A DNA stretch of 7,383 nt from positions 1-7,383 of the forward strand of contig VBMR01000143.1 of NCBI GenBank assembly GCA_005878325.1, given 5' to 3'. Positions 1 to 5,759 of this stretch are shown here, piece after piece. This DNA is from Methanobacteriota archaeon. GTDB taxonomy: Archaea > Thermoplasmatota > Thermoplasmata > RBG-16-68-12. A model generated the notes under the pieces. The model was not told the origin of the DNA, searched no databases, and saw only the letters and a program-made list of their open reading frames with translations. The translations under genes were made by a program, and so were the position numbers. Position 1 is the stretch's first letter; each line of letters opens with the position of its first letter.

Positions 1-608
1 CACTCGTCGTCCGGGCGGAGGTCGACGTCCTGGTCGCGGCAGGCTTCGACGCCGTTGGCACGCTGCGCGGCACGGGCTCCACAGCGGTCGCCAGCGTCAG
101 CAGTCAGGCTTGGCTATCGGAGGGTGTCCAATGGGCGGAGTTTGTTTTCCCGGGTCCCGAGATCCGTGCGAGCGGGGTCGACGGACCGTACGAGGCGACG
201 TTGTCCCTGACCCCCGTTGCGGGAGGGTTCGATCCCGTGACCACGTACACGACGGCGGCATACAAGCCCTCGGACTTCGATGATGCGGCAGCGGCCGGTC
301 AGCGATACTGGATCGGAGACTTGACCGCGAGTCCCTCGGGAAAGAGCCTCTCGATTGCCGTGACCGTCGTCCGCGGGAACGACATGCTTCGCGACGTGAT
401 CTCGGACACGCTCGAGGTAACGGTGGTCGACTCTGCCGGCTCCCTGGTCCATGCCTCCAAGCTGAACGTGGACCTTCCAGGTCCGGGATCCCAGCAAATC
501 TTCTCCGTTCTCGTGGAGGGACTTTCCTCGGGCACGTACACGATTGCCGCGCTCCTCGGCTCGCCTGACCGACCTGTGGATTCCCGCACGGTTGTGGTCA
601 CGATCTAG
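1..608 (+). CDS. C-terminal part of a beta-rich, probably extracellular protein (5' end outside window)
   Basis: The frame is open from the window edge (first full codon at base 3) to a TAG at 606-608, giving 201 visible residues; the true start lies upstream. I do not recognise a named family. The visible part looks like two beta-sandwich-type segments. The first (about residues 1-90) alternates hydrophobic and small residues and carries a GVDGPYEATLSL stretch followed by YTTAAYKPSDF. This 'G-x-DGPY ... Y-x-T-x-x-Y ... F' pattern resembles adhesion-like or surface proteins of bacteria and archaea. The second (about 105-201) has short strands ending in GTYTIAALLG and TVVVTI. Cysteines are absent, and Thr, Ser, Gly and Val are common, as in exported proteins. 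No transmembrane helix or anchor is seen at the C-terminus. Any signal peptide would be outside the window, so export is inference. It is followed 45 bases later by rsmA, with no obvious functional link. Confidence 0.72.
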   Translation, partial: LVVRAEVDVLVAAGFDAVGTLRGTGSTAVASVSSQAWLSEGVQWAEFVFPGPEIRASGVDGPYEATLSLTPVAGGFDPVTTYTTAAYKPSDFDDAAAAGQRYWIGDLTASPSGKSLSIAVTVVRGNDMLRDVISDTLEVTVVDSAGSLVHASKLNVDLPGPGSQQIFSVLVEGLSSGTYTIAALLGSPDRPVDSRTVVVTI

Positions 609-653
609 GGAGGCCAGGGCAAACCTCAAGCGGGTTGGAGCCGTGCGGCCCGC

Positions 654-1463
654 GTGGACGAGTCGCCGCGACGCGTCCTCGCGCAGCTAGGAATCCGACC
701 TCGGAAAGGGCTGGGCCAGCATTTCCTCGTCGACTCCCGCGTGGCGGCCCGGCAGGTCGGATACGCATCGATCCGTCCCACCGATACGGTCCTTGAAATC
801 GGGCCCGGGCTCGGGGTCTTGACCCGCCAACTTCTGGATCGAGCGAAGCGGGTCATTGCCATCGAAGCGGATCGTCGGTTTGCAAATCACCTCCGCGAAA
901 GCCTTCCCGAAGTCGATGTGATTTCCGGAGACGCGCTGAAGGTCGATTGGCCTCCCTTCAATGTGATGGCTTCGAACCTGCCCTACCAGATTTCCTCGCC
1001 CATTACCTTCCGGCTCCTCGAGCACTCGTTCGATCGCGCCGTCCTCATGTACCAATGGGAGTTCGCGCGACGGATGCAGGCGAAGCCCGGGACCGCAGAC
1101 TACTCGCGGCTCACCGTGGGCGTGTATCGGCGGGCCGAATGCGAAATCCTCGAGCGCGTCCCCCGGAATGCATTCCATCCGCAGCCCGGCGTCGATTCGG
1201 CGATCGTGTCCCTTCACCCGAGGCCGGCCCCGTTCCCTCTCTCGAATCCCGACCGCTTCGACGCGGTCGTCGACGCCCTGTTCACCCATCGGAGGAAGAC
1301 GGTGGAGAATGGCCTACGGCTTGGGTGGAGGAGCCTCGCCTCCTCCGAAGAGGCACTTGAGGCCGCCCTGCCGAACGTCCCTCACCGCAGCCGCCGAGTC
1401 GGGGAGTTGTCGCCGGAGGAAATCGCGCGCATCGCCGAGGCGCTCCCGGGGCCGAAAGCTTAA
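654..1463 (+). CDS. rsmA: 16S rRNA (adenine dimethyl) transferase RsmA/KsgA, archaeal type
   Basis: The 269-residue protein has the usual length for RsmA/KsgA/Dim1, which uses S-adenosylmethionine to dimethylate two adjacent adenines in the 3'-terminal helix of small-subunit rRNA during ribosome assembly. Visible motifs are GLGQHFL (19-25), the SAM-binding EIGPGLGVLT (48-57), the acidic residue in IEAD (70-73), GDAL (92-95) and the catalytic NLPYQISSP (108-116). YQWEFARRM (133-141) is the archaeal form of the segment. FHPQP (174-178) and HRRKTVENGLR (212-222) are typical of the C-terminal region, and the ending RRVGELSPEEIARI is also family-like. The start is GTG at 654: no other in-frame start exists back to the preceding stop region, and the residues before KGLGQHFL fit family length. 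A GGAG at 637-640 is a rather distant ribosome-binding site. The stop TAA shares its last base with the ATG of the next frame. No key residue appears to be missing. Confidence 0.96.
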   Translation: MDESPRRVLAQLGIRPRKGLGQHFLVDSRVAARQVGYASIRPTDTVLEIGPGLGVLTRQLLDRAKRVIAIEADRRFANHLRESLPEVDVISGDALKVDWPPFNVMASNLPYQISSPITFRLLEHSFDRAVLMYQWEFARRMQAKPGTADYSRLTVGVYRRAECEILERVPRNAFHPQPGVDSAIVSLHPRPAPFPLSNPDRFDAVVDALFTHRRKTVENGLRLGWRSLASSEEALEAALPNVPHRSRRVGELSPEEIARIAEALPGPKA

Positions 1464-1466
1464 TGG
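1454..1466 (+). promoter_or_regulatory. Possible archaeal BRE/TATA promoter for the coiled-coil gene
   Basis: CGAAAGCTTAATG is an AT-rich patch in GC-rich surroundings and resembles an archaeal BRE (CGAAAG) followed by a TATA box (CTTAAT). A transcription start about 25 bases downstream, near 1485, would give a leader carrying the GGAGGA at 1518-1523. It lies at the end of rsmA, so some of the base choice is fixed by the Lys-Ala-stop codons. This is a pattern match only. Confidence 0.35.
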
Positions 1467-2383
1467 CGCGCCGGTCAATCGCTACACATCGTTCTTGGCC
1501 CGGTGCTCGATTGGTCCGGAGGAAGACGGTTTCTGAGCTCGAACAGGCGGAGATCAAGCTCCAGAGCCTCTTCGAGAAACGGGACGCGCTGAACCGCGAG
1601 GCCCAGCTGCTGCGGGAGGAGCGGGACCTTGTGCAGGCGAAGAAGCGCGAGGTCGGCGATCGGCTGCGAGTCCTTCGGGATCGCCGCTGGGCCTTCGCGG
1701 AAGAGGCCCGCGCGCATCGCCGGGTGCGGGATGAATTGCAGGGCAAGGCGAAAGCCTTGATCGACGTGAAACGGAAGATCCGGAGTTTCGGCCCCTCGGA
1801 CGTCGGCGCGGAACTGCGGGCCCTCACGAGGCGCGTGGCGGCGATGGAGATGCGACAGCAGACGACGACCTTGTCCCTGAGCAAGGAGAACGAACTCCTC
1901 GACGAGTTGAAGGAGTCCGTTCGACGAATGAAGGTCCTCCAGGGAGCGAAGGCGGAGCAGGACAAGATCGTGCGGGAGGTCCGGGACCTGGACGGGGAGA
2001 TCACGGGATTGTTCCAGGCCGCGGAGAAGGAGCACGAGACGGCGGTCGCGCTGAGCGGGAAGGCACGCGCGGTCCACGAAGAGATGCTGGTCTTCCTCCC
2101 GCAGGTCTCCGCCCTGGAGGCGGAAGGGGCCGAGAAGCACCAAGGCTACCTCGACGCGCGGACCAAGGCGGACGAGGTCCATGCGAAGGTCGTCGAGATG
2201 CGGGACAAGGTCCTCACGATCAAAGGGGCGCAACGGGCGGAGGTCCGGGAGTCGCGCGACCTCTTGCGGGCGCAAAACCGATCCGTGCGGGTGGCCCTCC
2301 TGGACGAGCGGAAGCTGGAGGCCACCGCGGACGCGGCCTTGCGGGCGCTCCTCGAGGGGGGCAAGGTGGAGATCGGTCGATGA
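1463..2383 (+). CDS. Archaeal coiled-coil protein, COG1340-like; start uncertain
   Basis: The 306-residue frame is almost entirely charged heptad-like helix (rich in Glu, Lys, Arg, Leu and Ala), with no catalytic motif, signal peptide or membrane segment. It resembles the uncharacterised archaeal coiled-coil family COG1340: a long N-terminal coil (about 24-90), a RQQTTTLSLSKENELLDELK segment near 130, further coils with conserved His positions (EKEHETA, AVHEEML, EKHQGYL), and a short C-terminal ALRALLEGGKVEI tail. The family's function is unknown to me; a structural or scaffolding role is inference. The ATG at 1463 overlaps the rsmA stop, but the first 22 residues are Arg-rich and unlike the family, whose usual start (S-E-L-E) corresponds to residue 24. 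A TTG at 1511 is an alternative. A GGAGGA at 1518-1523 sits just right for a start at 1529, but that codon is GTT. The stop overlaps the next ATG (ATGA), suggesting translational coupling. Confidence 0.82.
   Translation: MARRSIATHRSWPGARLVRRKTVSELEQAEIKLQSLFEKRDALNREAQLLREERDLVQAKKREVGDRLRVLRDRRWAFAEEARAHRRVRDELQGKAKALIDVKRKIRSFGPSDVGAELRALTRRVAAMEMRQQTTTLSLSKENELLDELKESVRRMKVLQGAKAEQDKIVREVRDLDGEITGLFQAAEKEHETAVALSGKARAVHEEMLVFLPQVSALEAEGAEKHQGYLDARTKADEVHAKVVEMRDKVLTIKGAQRAEVRESRDLLRAQNRSVRVALLDERKLEATADAALRALLEGGKVEIGR
1518..1523 (+). promoter_or_regulatory. Strong Shine-Dalgarno GGAGGA without a standard start after it
   Basis: GGAGGA lies five bases before codon 1529-1531, the ideal distance for a start. 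In the coiled-coil frame that codon is GTT, followed by TCT GAG CTC, which would give M-S-E-L-E as in related coiled-coil proteins. There is no ATG, GTG or TTG in frame at this point. The site may be chance within coding sequence (the codons there encode Arg-Arg-Lys), or may mark the true start with a changed codon. Confidence 0.4.
2365..2371 (+). promoter_or_regulatory. Ribosome-binding site of the nucleotidyltransferase gene
   Basis: GGTGGAG ends eight bases before the ATG at 2380, inside the last codons of the coiled-coil gene. It supports that ATG, which directly begins the conserved nucleotide-binding strand M-K-A-V-V-L-A-G-G. Confidence 0.6.
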
Positions 2384-3462
2384 AAGCGGTCGTCCTCGCG
2401 GGCGGTGAAGGGAACCGCCTGAAGCCGCTCACCTACAAGCGGCCGAAGCCTCTCATGCCCGTCGCGGGCCGGCCGTGCATCGACTACGTCCTCCAGGCCT
2501 TGGCGAGTTCCGGTTTCCACGAGATCGTCGTGACGACGGCATACATGTCCGATGCGCTGATCAAGTCGATCGGCGACGGCCTCGGCTACAACGCCTCGAT
2601 CCTGTACAGCTTCGAGGAGAATCCGGCCGGCACCGCGGGCGCCGTCCGCCGGGTCGGGAACTTCTTCGACGAGTCCTTCGTCGTCTCGATGGGGGACATC
2701 CTGTGCGACGTGGACTTCAAGGCCCTCTACGATTTCCACAAGCGGAAGGGCGCCGCGGTGACGATCGCCCTGACGGAGGTCGAGGATCCGACCCAGTACG
2801 GCGTCGTCGGCCTCGACTCGAACGGGCGGATCGCGAAGTTCAAAGAGAAGCCGAAGAAGGAGGAGGCCTTCTCCAACCTCGTCAACGCGGGCATCTACGT
2901 CCTGGAACCGGAAGTCTTGGAGTTCGTCCCGCCGGACCAGAAGTTCGATTTCGCGAAGGACCTCTTCCCGAAACTGATGTCGAAGGGGCTCGGCCTGTAC
3001 GGCTCGCGGATCGAGGGTGTCTGGATGGACATCGGGCAACCGCACGACCTCTGGAAGGCGAGCGTGGCGATCGTGACCCGACAGGGGAAGCCCCTGCGTC
3101 TTCCGGGCGTCATCAGTGAGGGCCCCGTGATCCTCGACCCGACCGCGCACGTGGAGGACGGGGTGAGGATCGGCGGGCCCTCCTACATCGGCCCGGCAGT
3201 CCTCTTGAAGAAGGGGAGCGTCATAGACAACTCCTGCCTGCACGAGGGCGCCCGGGTCGAGTCGAACGCGACGATTGAGAAGAGTCTCGTCCTGGAAGGC
3301 AGCACGATCGGATCTTCCGCGCAGGTGGTCGACAGCGTCGTGTCTCGGGATTGCGTGATTGGCGAGGGCGCACGGATCGTCTCGAGCATCATCGGCGAGG
3401 GCATGACCGTCCGCGCCGGGTCGAAGCTCGAGAACGCAACGGTCTCCTTGCCGCCCCGCTGA
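2380..3462 (+). CDS. Sugar-1-phosphate nucleotidyltransferase (NDP-sugar pyrophosphorylase) with left-handed beta-helix tail
   Basis: The 360-residue protein is built like COG1208 pyrophosphorylases, which join an NTP and a sugar 1-phosphate to make an NDP-sugar and pyrophosphate in the cytoplasm. Residues 1-235 form the Rossmann-like transferase domain: AGGEGNRLKPLT (7-18) with K23 of RPKPLMPV, the metal-binding GD at 105-106, YGVVGLD (140-146), FKEKP (154-158), NAGIYV (169-174) and WMDIG (215-219). Residues 248-352 hold imperfect hexapeptide repeats (for example GPVILD, GVRIGG, GPAVLL, DCVIGEG, GMTVRAG) typical of a left-handed beta-helix. This layout fits mannose-1-phosphate guanylyltransferase or glucose-1-phosphate thymidylyl/uridylyltransferase; sequence alone does not settle the substrate. 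The products would feed glycan or surface polymer synthesis. The usual GxGTRL is GEGNRL here. The gene overlaps the coiled-coil gene by four bases (ATGA) and ends 18 bases before the convergent hutI stop. Confidence 0.93.
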   Translation: MKAVVLAGGEGNRLKPLTYKRPKPLMPVAGRPCIDYVLQALASSGFHEIVVTTAYMSDALIKSIGDGLGYNASILYSFEENPAGTAGAVRRVGNFFDESFVVSMGDILCDVDFKALYDFHKRKGAAVTIALTEVEDPTQYGVVGLDSNGRIAKFKEKPKKEEAFSNLVNAGIYVLEPEVLEFVPPDQKFDFAKDLFPKLMSKGLGLYGSRIEGVWMDIGQPHDLWKASVAIVTRQGKPLRLPGVISEGPVILDPTAHVEDGVRIGGPSYIGPAVLLKKGSVIDNSCLHEGARVESNATIEKSLVLEGSTIGSSAQVVDSVVSRDCVIGEGARIVSSIIGEGMTVRAGSKLENATVSLPPR

Positions 3463-3480
3463 GCCCGCACCCGTCGTGAT

Positions 3481-4800
3481 TCATCGCTTCCCGCGTCGAT
3501 CCTCGACGATGCGGCCTTGCCGCACGATCGTCTCGATCGCATTGCCGCTTAAACGATATCCGACGTGCCGCCAGGAAGGCAGGTCGAGGACGAGGAGGTC
3601 CGCGCGTTTCCCCGGTTCCAGCGTCCCGACTTCGCGGTCCCGACCGATTGCGTGCGCGGCGTTGATCGTCGCCCCGACGATCGCTTCCGCGGACGTGAGG
3701 CCGCAATGGTGGCAGGCGAGGGCGATTGCGAGCGGCATCGAATCGCACCAGCAATTCGGGTTGAAATCCGTGCCCACGGCAATCGGTACGCCCGCGGCGA
3801 CGAACCGCCGGCCGTCCGCGAAGGGCAAGTGGGAAGCGAAGGATGTCGCGGGAAGGAGAACTGCGACGGTCCCCGCGCGGGCCATCGCCTCGACGCCTCC
3901 CGCGGACGCATGGTTCAGATGGTCGGCCGAGAGGGCCTGGAGACCCGCCGCGAGCTCGGCCCCTCCGGTGTCCGCGAGTTCGTCCGCGTGGACCTTCGGT
4001 CGGAGGCCGGCATCCCGCGCCCTTCGGAGGATCCGTCCGGCCTGTTCAGCGGAGAAGTAGCCGTCGTCGACGAAGGCATCGCAGCAGGACGCAAGGCGGC
4101 TCGAGACGACGGCGTCGAGCATCTCTCCTTCGACGGTTCGCGCGTAGTCGTCGGCGCGGCCCTCGAATTCCGGAGGGACGGCGTGCGCCCCGAGGAAGGT
4201 CGACACGACATCGACATTCGCGAGACGGCCCGCATCCGCGATCGCCCGGAGCATCTTTAATTCATCCGCGGTTCGGAGACCATATCCGCTCTTCGCTTCC
4301 ACAGTCGTGGTCCCCGAAGACCGCATGGACCGAAGTCGGCTGGCCGCGTCGCGCGCGAGCTGTTCCTCCGACGCCTCCCGGGTCGCACGGACCGTGTGAA
4401 GGATGCCTCCGCCTCGCGCCGCGATCTCGGAATAGCTCAGACCCTGCGCCTTCCATTCGAGCTCGTGCGCTCTTGAGCCTGCGAAGACGGGATGGGTATG
4501 GGGATCGACGAACCCCGGGAGGACGACCTTTCCCGTCGCATCGAGCCGCACACCGGCCCGAGGATGCCGGGCCAGGATGTCCGTCGTCGTCCCGACGTCC
4601 CGGATTCGGTCCCCCTCCGCGTACGCGGCGCCGTCCTCGATGAGTCCGAGTTGGCCCGCGGCCTCGCGGATCCGGGGTCCCGGTGAGCCTCGAAGGGTCA
4701 GGAGTTCTGCCGCATGAATGACAAGGAGAGAGCCAGGCGCAGCGGGAGCTTGTAGAACTTCGTCGCGGGTGGCCCGAATCTTGTGCGCCTTCGGCATCAT
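3481..4800 (-). CDS. hutI: Imidazolonepropionase
   Basis: This 439-residue amidohydrolase opens 4-imidazolone-5-propanoate to N-formimino-L-glutamate, the third step of histidine degradation in the cytoplasm. Metal and active-site motifs are all present: GFVDPHTHP (96-104, His101 and His103) followed by AGSRAHE with Arg110, RGGGILHTVRATR (129-141), SGYGL (171-175), FLGAHAVP (202-209, His206), VHADE (270-274, His271 and Glu274), SADHL (291-295, His294) and GTDFNPN (343-349, metal ligand Asp345). The C-terminal NAAHAIG and GTLEPGKRADLLVLD stretches are the usual end of the fold. The start is the first of two adjacent ATGs and leaves about 24 extra residues before the first beta strand; a GGTGG about ten bases upstream may serve as ribosome-binding site. 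The ATG overlaps the mevalonate kinase stop. No other hut gene is in the window. An unusual set of four cysteines (350, 352, 363, 366) follows Asp345. Confidence 0.95.
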   Translation of the reverse strand: MMPKAHKIRATRDEVLQAPAAPGSLLVIHAAELLTLRGSPGPRIREAAGQLGLIEDGAAYAEGDRIRDVGTTTDILARHPRAGVRLDATGKVVLPGFVDPHTHPVFAGSRAHELEWKAQGLSYSEIAARGGGILHTVRATREASEEQLARDAASRLRSMRSSGTTTVEAKSGYGLRTADELKMLRAIADAGRLANVDVVSTFLGAHAVPPEFEGRADDYARTVEGEMLDAVVSSRLASCCDAFVDDGYFSAEQAGRILRRARDAGLRPKVHADELADTGGAELAAGLQALSADHLNHASAGGVEAMARAGTVAVLLPATSFASHLPFADGRRFVAAGVPIAVGTDFNPNCWCDSMPLAIALACHHCGLTSAEAIVGATINAAHAIGRDREVGTLEPGKRADLLVLDLPSWRHVGYRLSGNAIETIVRQGRIVEDRRGKR

Positions 4801-5720
4801 CCGAGTGTGGCCACCCCGACCGGATCCGAGCGGACGATGAACGCTTTCCCTCCCGCGGCCCGGATGGCGGCCGCGGTGGGCTCGGGCCGATCTGTCAACG
4901 CGACCATGCTGCCGCCGCCTCCCGCCCCTGTGAGCTTCGCCCCATAGCTCGAGGGTCGAGCCGCCTCGACAAGACGATCGAGGGCGGAATGGCCCACGCC
5001 GAGCCGGGTGAGGAGGGCGTGGTCACGGTCCATCAACCCGCCGGCTGCGACCAGGTCCTTTCGTTGGAGGGCCCGCAAGCCGTCGAGCGTGATGACTCCA
5101 ATCTCTCGCACCGCGTCGGCCGCTCGCGGATCCCGGTCGACCCGCTCCTTCACCTTCGCGACGAGCGGGCCCGTCGCGGCGCTGATCCCCGTGTTGCCGA
5201 TCACGAAATCGAGAGGAGGCAGTGCGGTCCGATGCAGGAACCATCGCCGGCTGTCTCGTTCGATCGACCAGAGGAGTCCATCCTGCGGCTCTTGGAGGAC
5301 GAGGATGCCGCCCCCCGCGCTGGCGGTGCTCGTGTCGATGGGGCTCGCGCGCCCCTGAACCTCATGCTCGACTTCGAACGCCTCTCGTGCGATCGTCCGC
5401 GGATCGAGGGGGCCTGTCGACCCGTGCAAGGCCCCCAAGGTGGCGACGCTGACCGCGGCAGACGAGCCCAGTCCAGCCCCGCTCGGGACCATCGACCGGA
5501 TTTCGATCCAGAGAGGCCCTTCGACTTTCGTCTTCCGCACGCACGCTTTGACGTAGCGATACCGCGGCTCATCGAGCGACGCTCCGTCCGCGAGCCACTC
5601 CTTGTGCGGCCGGGCATACACCTCCGCGCGGAGGCCGATCGCGGTGCTCAGCGCAGGCTCGCCGAAGACGACCGCATGCTCCCCGAAGAGGATGAGCTTA
5701 CCAGGAGCGGAAGCCGCCAT
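4797..5720 (-). CDS. mvk: Mevalonate kinase (GHMP family)
   Basis: The 307-residue protein phosphorylates mevalonate at the 5-hydroxyl with ATP, an early step towards the isoprenoid chains of archaeal lipids. GHMP-kinase motifs occur in order: APGKLILFGEHAVVFG (5-20, with Lys8 and the GEH signature), the phosphate loop PSGAGLGSSAAVSVA (79-93), GRASPIDTST (123-132) with the probable catalytic Asp129, and KLTGAGGGGSMVAL (262-275). Length and motif wording match archaeal mevalonate kinases (the ASxxDTST segment) rather than phosphomevalonate decarboxylase or mevalonate 3-kinase, which belong to a different branch. The start is the ATG at 5720, four codons before the conserved APGK, as usual. It lies 39 bases after the CDC48/VAT stop on the same strand, and its own stop overlaps the hutI start (ATGA). 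The upstream gap has a TATA-like patch at a distance that could allow a leaderless transcript. Confidence 0.95.
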   Translation of the reverse strand: MAASAPGKLILFGEHAVVFGEPALSTAIGLRAEVYARPHKEWLADGASLDEPRYRYVKACVRKTKVEGPLWIEIRSMVPSGAGLGSSAAVSVATLGALHGSTGPLDPRTIAREAFEVEHEVQGRASPIDTSTASAGGGILVLQEPQDGLLWSIERDSRRWFLHRTALPPLDFVIGNTGISAATGPLVAKVKERVDRDPRAADAVREIGVITLDGLRALQRKDLVAAGGLMDRDHALLTRLGVGHSALDRLVEAARPSSYGAKLTGAGGGGSMVALTDRPEPTAAAIRAAGGKAFIVRSDPVGVATLG

Positions 5721-5742
5721 CGTCGGCGATTCCCCGCTCCGC

Positions 5743-5756
5743 GTCTTAATCCTTCT
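5743..5756 (-). promoter_or_regulatory. Possible TATA-type promoter of the mvk-hutI pair
   Basis: Read on the - strand, AGAAGGATTAAGAC is the most AT-rich patch in the 39-base gap between the CDC48/VAT stop and the mvk start. Its centre lies about 28 bases before the ATG, the spacing expected if transcription starts at or next to the start codon (a leaderless message). The match to the archaeal TATA consensus is weak, and GGAG at 5737-5740 could alternatively be a distant ribosome-binding site on a longer transcript from the upstream gene. Confidence 0.35.
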
Positions 5757-5759
5757 GCC

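Noticed and set aside
201..203. TTG as the start of the first gene
   Set aside because: The same frame stays open to base 3 with the same beta-rich composition, and the GVDGPYEATL stretch crosses this codon.
114..629. 171-codon open frame on the - strand opposite the first gene
   Set aside because: Arg/Gly-rich shadow; the + strand frame is open to the window edge and has ordered beta-type composition.
1475..2275. 266-codon open frame on the - strand opposite the coiled-coil gene
   Set aside because: A shadow of a GC-rich charged coil; the product is Leu/Arg/Asp-rich without recognisable motif.
2146..3243. 365-codon open frame on the - strand opposite the coiled-coil and nucleotidyltransferase genes
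   Set aside because: It is antisense to two motif-supported genes, spans their boundary, and is rich in Arg, Asp and Val as expected from GC-rich reverse-strand codons; no domain motif is seen.
3843..4643. 266-codon open frame on the + strand opposite hutI
   Set aside because: The product is an Arg/Pro/Ser-rich low-complexity chain typical of an out-of-frame reading; hutI on the other strand has all family motifs.
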